A stretch of 64,000 nucleotides of DNA from JAOAFZ01 sp964407325 (lineage in GTDB: Bacteria; Patescibacteriota; Microgenomatia; UBA1406; GWC2-37-13): NCBI GenBank assembly GCA_964407325.1, contig CAYOVA010000003.1:1-64000 (forward strand), read 5' to 3'. Position 1 is the first letter of the stretch, and each line of letters starts with the position of its first letter. Both the position numbers and the translations under genes were made by a program. Of the stretch, positions 43,981-51,512 are shown in pieces. The notes below the pieces were generated by a model. It was not told the DNA's origin, ran no database searches, and saw only the letters and a program-made list of their open reading frames with translations.

Positions 43981-44898
43981 CTAGAGAATCTTACCTTGAG
44001 CAATTAGTAACAACCCGGTCAGGATAAATGCCAGGAACATAACGTGTATGAGTGTTTTACCCCCGACTCGTAAATGAATAATATTTAGTTTTACTGCGAC
44101 AAACAGATCCAGTAGGAATGCTACAATCAGGAAGACGATAAACAGTATATTGCTGTTGAACAGGAATCGTGTGTAAGATGGTTTTGAAGCTGATTCCTCT
44201 GCCAAAATCTTATTGTTGTTTGAAGATACAGAATACTGAGGCTCCTTTGCCTGTGCAGTTTCAGGTTTTTCTATAACAGCTTCCTGGATAGGATTCTGCG
44301 GTTCTGCAGCCTGTACCTGTGATACTCCGCCAAGAGGAGTTCCAAACATCTGTACTACCAATGTTGTTTCTTCCCCGTTAAGCACGCCATTTACTATAGC
44401 AAAACCGATTTCGTTGTATTCCTTTCTTAGAATGTTTTCCCTGTGGGTTGGTGATTTCATCCAGGCTTCAACTACACCATCACTAAACATAAAGTTTTTT
44501 GCCAGATTCTCCCCAGCATATTCATACTTATATCCGGAGCCTAGAATAAAACTCCAGGGAGTTGTACCATCTGGAGCATAATGGGACCAGTAATTTTGTG
44601 CGAACATATCCTCGGCCTTTTTTTGTGCAGCGCTGGCTAACTGGTCGTTGTAGGAGAGGGGAGCAAGACCTTGTTTTTCGCGTTCAGCATTGGTTAACTG
44701 ATAGAGCTTTTCTACCGATATATCGGTAGCATATCCAAGAACGTTATTCAGTGATTGTACCTGGTTTACGATAAAGCCAAATGCCAGGAAAAAAAGCATG
44801 TACGAAGCAAGCATGTGGATATGAAGGGCTTTAGCCTTGTAGTTATTCTTGTGTTTTGGAACAAAAAAATGATGAATATGGTCTATTAGTCCTTTCAT
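43981..44898 (-). CDS. CAP/SCP-domain (YkwD-like) membrane protein
   Basis: 305 residues. One N-terminal membrane helix (about 27-47), then a CAP domain (about 64-170) with LTNAEREKQGLAPLSYNDQLASAAQKKAEDM, YWSHYAPDGTTPW, YAGENLA and WMKSPTHRENIL, which include the conserved His and Glu. A Pro/Glu linker leads to two C-terminal membrane helices. CAP proteins act outside the cell as peptidases or lipid/wall-binding proteins. The gene lies next to VanZ-like and lamin-tail genes in an envelope operon. Confidence 0.9.
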   Translation of the reverse strand: MKGLIDHIHHFFVPKHKNNYKAKALHIHMLASYMLFFLAFGFIVNQVQSLNNVLGYATDISVEKLYQLTNAEREKQGLAPLSYNDQLASAAQKKAEDMFAQNYWSHYAPDGTTPWSFILGSGYKYEYAGENLAKNFMFSDGVVEAWMKSPTHRENILRKEYNEIGFAIVNGVLNGEETTLVVQMFGTPLGGVSQVQAAEPQNPIQEAVIEKPETAQAKEPQYSVSSNNNKILAEESASKPSYTRFLFNSNILFIVFLIVAFLLDLFVAVKLNIIHLRVGGKTLIHVMFLAFILTGLLLIAQGKIL

Positions 44899-45294
44899 TT
44901 ATTTTAGAATAGCACGAACTTTTTTGGAATAATAGTCAGTATACATAACCACAACTGAAATTCCAATGAGGTCAATAAAAATATCGCGCAGCTGTCCTGT
45001 TCGGGTTGGCACAAAGGTCTGATGGATTTCATCTGAAAGAGCGTACACGAGTGCTGAAACAGCTGAAAAAATGACTATTTTCCGTCCAGTCCAACGAGTA
45101 AAAGTTAATGCGTAAGCTCTAAAAAAAAGAAAGGTTAACATTCCGTATTCGATAATATGAAGAGACTTAAAAAAGGCAAAATCTACAGTGGTTGATTCGG
45201 ATACCGAAATGTTTTGTCTAGAGGATAAATAGAAGATAATTCCCATAAGCAGCACGGGGGGTAACCAAGACCAAAGCAACTTAAGCACCTTCAT
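44899..45294 (-). CDS. VanZ-like membrane protein
   Basis: 131 residues with four membrane helices. The family motif ALSDEIHQTFVPTRTGQLRDIFIDLIGI is clear. VanZ-family proteins are linked to low-level glycopeptide resistance in enterococci, but most members are of unknown role. The start overlaps the lamin-tail gene by ATGA and the stop abuts the CAP gene. Confidence 0.88.
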   Translation of the reverse strand: MKVLKLLWSWLPPVLLMGIIFYLSSRQNISVSESTTVDFAFFKSLHIIEYGMLTFLFFRAYALTFTRWTGRKIVIFSAVSALVYALSDEIHQTFVPTRTGQLRDIFIDLIGISVVVMYTDYYSKKVRAILK

Positions 45295-46457
45295 AAGACA
45301 GTATATCTTACCTTGAAGCGTACAATCAAGAGCGAAAGAACGGTCATTGAAAGAATAATGGCAGTTACAGCTGCAAAACGAATCGCAAAGAGTGAATAGG
45401 ATGGAATAGTATACGGTACAACGTGGAGAATATAGTCATGACCTTTTTGTGATGCTAATTTTGGGAGACTCAAGTAGGAGGGGAGATTTTCACTGACTGC
45501 CTTGCTAAGCGGAGAACGTACTGCTGCTGGTTGTGAACTACTTTGTGTAAACGAAGTCGGTGTCACACGAGGTGCCTCTATTGTTACACAAGGCGTATTG
45601 ATAGTCCTTTTTGTAGCGACTTGCATACAGTACATCATGTCGGTTTTGCCAAATGAGTACCCTTTTTTACCCGAAGTATAGGTGTACGAGAAAACTTCTT
45701 CTTGGGTTTGGTTTAGCAATCGTATAGTATCAGAGGTGTTGTTTAATATCGATGTGGGCAATTCAAGAAGAGCATAGGATAGGCCTGGAATTTCTAGAGT
45801 AAATTGAAACGGTCTGCTGCCGCCGTCCTTAACGTCATCTATATACCAGTTATCAAGAATGATTGTCTCTGCTTGTCTGTTGTAGAACTCAACCCATTCC
45901 ACTTCACCGGTATTTGGGTAGGGATAAAACTCGTTTAGATCAAAGTCTGAAGATGATATAGAAGCTGTGTTTGATGTTGTTGGAACAGCTGAAATTGCAG
46001 CAGGTAGAGTTGGAGTTGCCGTGGGTGTTAAAACAAGGCACGCGGAGGTGTTGAGAGTCCCTTTTGTGATGAGATTCGTGACAATCCAGTTATTTCCACA
46101 ACGTACAAATGCTTTATTAAAGTCAAAAGTGCTGGAATAGGAAATAGATTCAATTACCTCTGCACCTTTTGCAAGTGTAATAGTCTCATCCGCGTTATTG
46201 AGGATGCTGCTTGATGTAGCAATAAGGATTTCATTACCTGAGAGGATGGTGTCAGGTAAGCTGATCTTTTTACCTGTAGCGTCAGTTAGGGTGTAGAGAG
46301 AGAGCAGTTCCGGATTAGTTGAAGAATTTACGAGCTCTATCCATTCATATTCACCTCCGGCAGGGGCAGGGTAGATTTCAGCAATCTGCAATTGAGCATG
46401 AGAAACATGGCACAACAGGAGAAATAAAAATATAACGCTTATTTTATACCATAACAT
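45291..46457 (-). CDS. Secreted protein with two lamin-tail domains
   Basis: 388 residues. A signal peptide (FLFLLLCHVSHA) is followed by a first lamin-tail domain (LQIAEIYPAPAGGEYEWIELVNSS), a Thr/Pro linker, a second lamin-tail domain (FDLNEFYPYPNTGEVEWVEFYNRQ), and a C-terminal membrane helix (about 358-380) with a short basic tail. Lamin-tail (LTD) domains are Ig-fold modules found in many secreted bacterial proteins and are thought to mediate binding. The protein is anchored at its C-terminus and exposed outside. Confidence 0.83.
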   Translation of the reverse strand: MLWYKISVIFLFLLLCHVSHAQLQIAEIYPAPAGGEYEWIELVNSSTNPELLSLYTLTDATGKKISLPDTILSGNEILIATSSSILNNADETITLAKGAEVIESISYSSTFDFNKAFVRCGNNWIVTNLITKGTLNTSACLVLTPTATPTLPAAISAVPTTSNTASISSSDFDLNEFYPYPNTGEVEWVEFYNRQAETIILDNWYIDDVKDGGSRPFQFTLEIPGLSYALLELPTSILNNTSDTIRLLNQTQEEVFSYTYTSGKKGYSFGKTDMMYCMQVATKRTINTPCVTIEAPRVTPTSFTQSSSQPAAVRSPLSKAVSENLPSYLSLPKLASQKGHDYILHVVPYTIPSYSLFAIRFAAVTAIILSMTVLSLLIVRFKVRYTVL

Positions 46458-46500
46458 AATATCATAAATATAACACAGGAGAATACAGTTTCAACCTCGA

Positions 46501-47745
46501 TTATTCAATTACGCCAAAGGGTCCGGAAAGCGAGTAGTAGTCCGAGACTTTCAAGTCAGGCCCGTAGATTGGGTCATTCATCACAAAATTTCCTCCATCG
46601 GTCTTTTTCAGCACAATGTAGTGGCTTCCTCCGCGCACTCCGGCGATTACGGGAACGTTTCTCCCCAGATACGAACTTATTTCACCCGAAGAAATGTTTT
46701 TGTAATTCTTACCGCCCCAGCTGCCATTAAAGTTGGAAGGATGGCACGCATACGCTGTCGGGTTACTGGTTGGGAAGCAAGCGGAAGAGGATCCACCATA
46801 AAAGTATTTTGGCTGAGAAGCAATAGTTGCGGGAGTCCAATCCTGTCCGTAAAACTTCATTACCATGGCAATACTCGTGATAAAGCACCCGACATCCAAC
46901 ACAGACTCTCCTGAATCCCCCATTCTCATACCAGCCCATCGAGCGTCGCGCTGGGACATATACCAACCGCCCTCACCGGTTCCCAATGACCCGGCTGCCA
47001 CTGTTCCTACACCGGTAGTGGCAACGAACGATTTGAACGAAGCGATTTGTTTGGTGATATCGTCTATTTGCCTGCGGTATGCAGCTTCATCATTTTGGGT
47101 TACTGCAAGAAGCTGTCTCTTTCCTTCCTGCTGAGTTAGCAGTTCTCCCCGCAATGAAGCAAGAGTATCTTTTTGATCCGCTAATTCCTGCATTTTTTTC
47201 TCGCGTAAATCTTTCTGGTCCTGGAAATTGGACTTAGTCTGCTGAACCTGGAACAATAGTCTTTGGTTGTTCTCCTGTGCGGTTTTTTGGTATTTTACCC
47301 GGCCTAAAAATTCGTTTGCGTTTTCGCTGTCCAGGAGATATTCAAAAATGGAAACACGCTGCTGCTTGTATCCATCAACAACGTTATCGATCAGCGTTTC
47401 AGAGAGGTTGTTAAGGGAGTCATCAAGTCCTTCAATACGGTTGTTCAGCGATTCGATCTCTTTTTCCTTTTTGGTGATCTGCTCTTCTGTTTGGGTTACT
47501 TTTAGTTCTGTTAAATACACCTGTGTATCCATGTACTCGATTTGGGAAGAGAGTGAATCTTTTTGCTTTGAGGTTTCAGTTAATTTCTCTTCAAGTTCTT
47601 TTTTTCTTTTTTCAAGATCTGCTTTTTGTGAGTTGCTGCTGCTTTCCTGAGAGGTTGTGGGTGTGGGAGAAGAATCCTGACCATATGCTAAGGATGAAAA
47701 CGTAAAGACAGTAACCAGTACTACAAAATATGAGATAACTCTCAT
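46501..47745 (-). CDS. Coiled-coil C39-like peptidase, probable FtsEX-driven wall hydrolase
   Basis: 414 residues from the ATG at 47745; the frame from 47781 would start before the promoter. A signal peptide ends near SSLAYG. Residues about 40-245 are a long coiled coil like PcsB, RipC or EnvC. The C-terminus is a peptidase_C39-like domain with WYMSQRDARWAG, catalytic Cys287 in DVGCFITSIAMVMKFYG, a His in GSHYIVLKK and NDPIYG. It sits just after ftsE-ftsX, whose complex activates coiled-coil hydrolases in known systems. TACAAT (complement of 47752-47757) ends 6 nt before the ATG. A C39-like catalytic domain in place of CHAP or LytM is unusual for this role. Confidence 0.82.
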   Translation of the reverse strand: MRVISYFVVLVTVFTFSSLAYGQDSSPTPTTSQESSSNSQKADLEKRKKELEEKLTETSKQKDSLSSQIEYMDTQVYLTELKVTQTEEQITKKEKEIESLNNRIEGLDDSLNNLSETLIDNVVDGYKQQRVSIFEYLLDSENANEFLGRVKYQKTAQENNQRLLFQVQQTKSNFQDQKDLREKKMQELADQKDTLASLRGELLTQQEGKRQLLAVTQNDEAAYRRQIDDITKQIASFKSFVATTGVGTVAAGSLGTGEGGWYMSQRDARWAGMRMGDSGESVLDVGCFITSIAMVMKFYGQDWTPATIASQPKYFYGGSSSACFPTSNPTAYACHPSNFNGSWGGKNYKNISSGEISSYLGRNVPVIAGVRGGSHYIVLKKTDGGNFVMNDPIYGPDLKVSDYYSLSGPFGVIE

Positions 47746-47781
47746 AAGCTCATTGTACCTGAAAAAGGTATTAAATTTCAA

Positions 47782-48669
47782 TTAAGAAAGGTATTTTCTT
47801 GATGCCGTCAAGTTAGCGAATATACCAATAAGAACGCCGAAAACTGTTGTTAAAACGAGTGCACTTCCAATAAAGAGCGGGTTAAATGGCCAGACTTTAA
47901 AGAGTGTTTGTCCACCTATTATAAGATCAATACTTTGGATACCACGCAGGTAGCTTGACAGTGCTGGTGCTGCAAAAAACAAGACTCCCAGTAAGGTTCC
48001 AAATGAAAGCAACGATGCTAGCACTCCCAGCCAAAATCCTTCACTCACAAACGGTTTTACTATAAACCATTTACTTGCTCCAATAAGCTGTAATATCTCA
48101 ATTTCTTCTTTCCTGAGTGCGATCTTAAACGAGGATGTGGCAACGATTACTACGGTGGCCATGGTTATGAGGAAAGCACATAACGCAAAAGTAGAATTGC
48201 GCACGGCGCCAGTAAGCGCGAGCAATCTATCGACGATAACTTTCTGGAACTGTACTTCATCAACGCCTTCCTTGTTTTCAAGAAAAGTTGCAATCTCCGG
48301 AAGGAATTCCGGTTTTTTGGCATAAATTTCCAGTGAAGCAGGCAGAATGCTAGCTGAAGTCATTTCGAGCAGGAGCGGATTGTCTTTTGTTAAGTCTTTA
48401 TAGATGGAATACGCTTCCTCTTTGGAAATGTACTTTACCGAAGCTACTTTTCCCGAAGCTTCTAGCTCTTCCTGGACGGCGGCAATATCTTCATCAGGCA
48501 TGTCGCTCTGGAAATACACGGTTACTTGAGGCCGAGTCTCCACATATCCCAACAATCCATACAAAAAGCTCATGGCGATAAAAATAACTCCCATTAGAAA
48601 GAGCGTAAAGTAAAGAACCAGAAGTGCTGCGAGAGTCTGATATGGTGTCCGTCTCCAGGAAGCTCTCAT
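47782..48669 (-). CDS. ftsX: Cell-division protein FtsX
   Basis: 295 residues. Four membrane helices with a large first external loop containing the usual VEVYLQSD-like strand (here VTVYFQSDMPDEDIAAVQEEL and KYISKEEAY) and the FtsX/MacB-type core IEILQLIGASKWFIVKPF. It is the membrane partner of FtsE and transmits ATP hydrolysis to wall hydrolases outside. The start overlaps ftsE by ATGA. Confidence 0.95.
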   Translation of the reverse strand: MRASWRRTPYQTLAALLVLYFTLFLMGVIFIAMSFLYGLLGYVETRPQVTVYFQSDMPDEDIAAVQEELEASGKVASVKYISKEEAYSIYKDLTKDNPLLLEMTSASILPASLEIYAKKPEFLPEIATFLENKEGVDEVQFQKVIVDRLLALTGAVRNSTFALCAFLITMATVVIVATSSFKIALRKEEIEILQLIGASKWFIVKPFVSEGFWLGVLASLLSFGTLLGVLFFAAPALSSYLRGIQSIDLIIGGQTLFKVWPFNPLFIGSALVLTTVFGVLIGIFANLTASRKYLS

Positions 48670-49343
48670 AGGTCGTACCCTCCTTTACGAATATCCTTGA
48701 TAAGGTGGCCGTCTTTTAGAACGAGGACACGCTTCCGGAAACTGTTAACAATATCGCTGTTGTGTGTTGCGAAGATAATGGTTCGAGTACCTTCGATTTT
48801 TTTGAAGATTTTCATAACTTCCCAGGTGGTTTTTGGATCGAGATTCCCGGTTGGTTCATCGGCCAGGATGATTTTTCTATCTCCAACAATAGCCCGGGCA
48901 ATTGCTACTCTCTGTTGTTCTCCAGCGGAGAGCTGTCGTGGGTACATGTATTCCTTATTAGGCAGGTTTACAAGGGCTAATGCTTCAAGTACCTGTTCCT
49001 GAATTACGTTTTCCGGTAATCCCTTAACACGCAGTGAAATAGCGATATTTTCAAAGATGTTTCTATCGGAAAGAATTTTAAAGTCCTGGAAAACAACCCC
49101 CACATGTTGGCGGTACAAGTGTCTATTTCGTAAAGTAGGACGGGATAGGTCAAGCTCGTCAACAAAAACTGAGCCGGAGGAAGGTGCCATTTCATGCAGC
49201 AACAACTTAAGGATAGATGTTTTTCCAGCGCCAGATTTTCCTACCAAAAAAACAAACTCGTTATCTTCAATCTCAAACGAGACGTTATTAAGGGCAGTAT
49301 TCCCTGACGGAAACGATACGGTGACGTTTTCAAATTTAATCAT
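48666..49343 (-). CDS. ftsE: Cell-division ATP-binding protein FtsE
   Basis: 225 residues. Walker A GKSGAGKTS, signature LSAGEQQRVAIARA, Walker B IILADEPTGNLD and the switch His in FATHN are all present. FtsE is the cytoplasmic ATPase of FtsEX. It lies 15 nt after a small anchored protein gene and near prfB, an arrangement (prfB-ftsE-ftsX) also found in other bacteria. Confidence 0.97.
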   Translation of the reverse strand: MIKFENVTVSFPSGNTALNNVSFEIEDNEFVFLVGKSGAGKTSILKLLLHEMAPSSGSVFVDELDLSRPTLRNRHLYRQHVGVVFQDFKILSDRNIFENIAISLRVKGLPENVIQEQVLEALALVNLPNKEYMYPRQLSAGEQQRVAIARAIVGDRKIILADEPTGNLDPKTTWEVMKIFKKIEGTRTIIFATHNSDIVNSFRKRVLVLKDGHLIKDIRKGGYDL

Positions 49344-49358
49344 GAAAGTACAAAACGA

Positions 49359-49808
49359 TTATTTAAGCTCAATATAGCCAACATCCATGAGCCAGCCTGC
49401 TTTTTCCGCTTCAAATGTCTTACCCATAACACTGACTTTTTTTCCTACAAACTGTGACAGGTCGACTGTTGAGGATGTTAGGTAGACATTTTGAGATTTT
49501 CCACCAGGACGTTCCAGATGAAAGCTTCCTTCGTCTTCAAATCCACCTTCACGAAGTGTTCCTTCCGCAGTATCCTTAAAGACTTTTGAATCTTTAATTC
49601 CGGCAGTTTTTGGTGTTCCATCGGCAGTTTTTTCTGTTTCTTCTGTTCCTGTAGCAGTGGTGGTTCCCGTTTTACCTGCGAATACTTTGGTAGAAAAGAA
49701 TCCTGTTGCTCCTCCCATTAGTAGGGCAAGCAGAATAACAAAGGTAATCATCGGAACTGGTGCTTTTTGTTTTTTATCCATTGAGTGAATAAGTTGTTCA
49801 TTAGACAT
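49359..49808 (-). CDS. Membrane-anchored protein with small beta domain, unknown
   Basis: 149 residues from the ATG at 49808. A membrane helix (about 22-44) is followed by a Thr-rich linker and a C-terminal domain of about 80 residues with HLERPGGKSQNVYLTSSTVDLSQFVGKKVSVMGKTFEAEK AGWLMDVGYIELK character, which reads like an OB-type beta barrel. TATTCT (complement of 49816-49821) is 7 nt upstream of the ATG. It lies between prfB and ftsE, so a role in envelope or division is possible. Confidence 0.7.
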   Translation of the reverse strand: MSNEQLIHSMDKKQKAPVPMITFVILLALLMGGATGFFSTKVFAGKTGTTTATGTEETEKTADGTPKTAGIKDSKVFKDTAEGTLREGGFEDEGSFHLERPGGKSQNVYLTSSTVDLSQFVGKKVSVMGKTFEAEKAGWLMDVGYIELK

Positions 49809-49886
49809 AGTGTTCAGAATACCATTAATCGAAAATGAATGCAAGTTTTTAATGAGATTTAAAGAGGCCGTGAAGCGCTGGAAGTA

Positions 49887-51046
49887 TTACTGGGATTTAA
49901 GATAGGCCTCGATAAAACCATCAAGGTCGCCGTCCAGTACAAGCTCGGCCTGGTTTGTTTCGTAGTCGGTGCGGAGATCTTTTACCAGTTTATAAGGATG
50001 CAATACGTACGATCGTATTTGCGTTCCCCATGAAGCAAATTTTTCTGTTTTGTATGACGAGATTTCCTCTGACTTTTTTTCTTCTTCGATTTGCCAGAGT
50101 TTTGCCTTCAAAATTTTCATCGCGTTTTCGCGGTTTTGCCCCTGTGAACGTTCTGTTTGACAGGTTACGACAATTCCGCTCGGTTTATGGATTAATCGAA
50201 CTGCGGTAGCGACTTTATTTACGTTCTGTCCCCCTTTTCCACCCGCACGATAAAACTGCCATTCCAAGTCCTCTTCTTTTATTTCAACGTCTACTTTATC
50301 AATTACCGGATATACCTCAACAAGTGAAAAAGAAGTCTGTCGTAATCCATCTGCATTAAACGGGGATTGGCGGACTAGGCGATGATTGCCAGCTTCTCCC
50401 TTTAGGAGTCCGTATACAAAAGGACCTTTTACTTGTACCGTAACGCTTTTTATACCTGCTTCTTCTCCNNNNNNNNNNNNNNNNNNNNNNNNNNNNNNNN
50501 NNNNNNNNNNNNNNNNNNNNNNNNNNNNNNNNNNNNNNNNNNNNNNNNNNNNNNNNNNNNNNNNNNNNATACAAAAGGACCTTTTACTTGTACCGTAACG
50601 CTTTTTATACCTGCTTCTTCTCCAGGAATCATATCGACTTCCTCAAATTTCCAGCCTTTTTTTTCAAAATAGCGCAGGTACATTCTATAGAGCATTGAAG
50701 ACCAGTCCATGGCTTCAGTTCCGCCTTGTCCTGCGTGAATCGAGAAAATCGCAGGATTGCGATCGAATTTACCAGAAAGGAATAAGAGAATCTCATATTC
50801 CTTAATCATTTTTTCGGCTTCTGCAAATTCTCCTTCCTGGACAAACAATTGCATCATCTCGACATCGTCAATTTCTTTTTTAATATCGGCAATGGTTTTC
50901 ATCACTTCCGAAGATTCCTGGGGATTAGCCCAAAAGTTTGGGTCATAGGTAAGCTGTTCTAAACGCTCAAGCTCACCCTTCTTTTCGGGGAGGTTTACTT
51001 TGGCTTCAATGTTTGCGAGTTTTGATTTAAGTTCTTCGGGATCCAT
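49887..51046 (-). CDS. prfB: Peptide chain release factor 2, interrupted by a scaffold gap
   Basis: The gene runs from the ATG at 51046 to the stop at 49887 but contains 100 N (50469-50568) flanked by two identical 55-nt copies. Joining 50569-51046 directly to 49887-50413 gives exactly 335 codons, in frame, with no missing residues: VKGPFV continues into YGLLKGEAGNHRLVRQSPFN. The SPF tripeptide identifies RF2 and GGQ is present in YRAGGKGGQNVN. It releases proteins at UGA and UAA. The N-terminus needs no programmed frameshift. TATAAT (complement of 51054-51059) lies 7 nt before the ATG. It heads the run prfB, anchored protein, ftsE, ftsX. Confidence 0.93.
50414..50623. repeat. Direct 55-nt duplication flanking the gap (artefact)
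   Basis: 50414-50468 and 50569-50623 are identical. The exact identity and the position at both contig ends mark it as an assembly overlap. Treating it as real would break prfB. Confidence 0.9.
50469..50568. other. Scaffold gap of 100 N inside prfB
   Basis: One hundred N bases. Both flanks carry the same 55-nt sequence, and the protein is complete when one copy and the N are removed, so the gap is very probably an unmerged overlap between two contigs and no sequence is missing. Confidence 0.95.
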
Positions 51047-51079
51047 AGGGGATATTATAGCTTAGGTTGAGGTTAAACG

Positions 51080-51511
51080 CTATTCCGTCTTGTTATTAAA
51101 ACGCTTATCGTATTCGTTCTGAAGGATATCACGCAGGTCTTTAATCCATTCTTTGTAGGTGTGTGAGGTGGGTTGCCAGCCATCGTTGGTAATATTTAAA
51201 TTCATCCCTAGCTTATGCAACAAAATATTTACTTTCTCCTCCGGCAAATCCAGAGCAATTACTTTATCGATATCATCAATGATGCCCTGGAAGATTTCCG
51301 AATCTGAGCTGTAGAACCCCCATTGGTTTCCCATGTCTCCTCCTATTTCAGTATCCTTCATAAAACTTGCAATGCAATCTGCTATAGTCTCTTCATCTCG
51401 AAACGGTTCTTTCATGTAGGTTGAAAAGAATTCTGAAAGATATGGATAGCCATGTTCATACCTCCATGAATTTTTTATAACATTATCTAAAAAAATACTA
51501 TTGTTACTCAT
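51080..51511 (-). CDS. CdiI-like immunity protein
   Basis: 143 residues from the ATG at 51511. YPYLSEFFSTYMKEPF followed by an acidic helix and a C-terminal KLGMNLNITNDGWQP / YKEWIKDLRDIL matches the pattern of CdiI-type immunity proteins (PYLSQFFGAYFHQDW family, from memory). Such proteins bind and block the cognate toxin domain in the producer's cytoplasm. The ATG lies 1 nt after the toxin gene stop, so the two are cotranscribed and probably coupled. The protein has no signal peptide, as expected. It is AT-rich compared with the toxin gene. Confidence 0.78.
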   Translation of the reverse strand: MSNNSIFLDNVIKNSWRYEHGYPYLSEFFSTYMKEPFRDEETIADCIASFMKDTEIGGDMGNQWGFYSSDSEIFQGIIDDIDKVIALDLPEEKVNILLHKLGMNLNITNDGWQPTSHTYKEWIKDLRDILQNEYDKRFNNKTE

Positions 51512-51512
51512 A

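Noticed and set aside
50414..50623. Direct repeat around the N stretch as a mobile element or target duplication
   Set aside because: The copies are identical, sit at contig ends and merging them restores RF2 exactly; an assembly overlap explains it.
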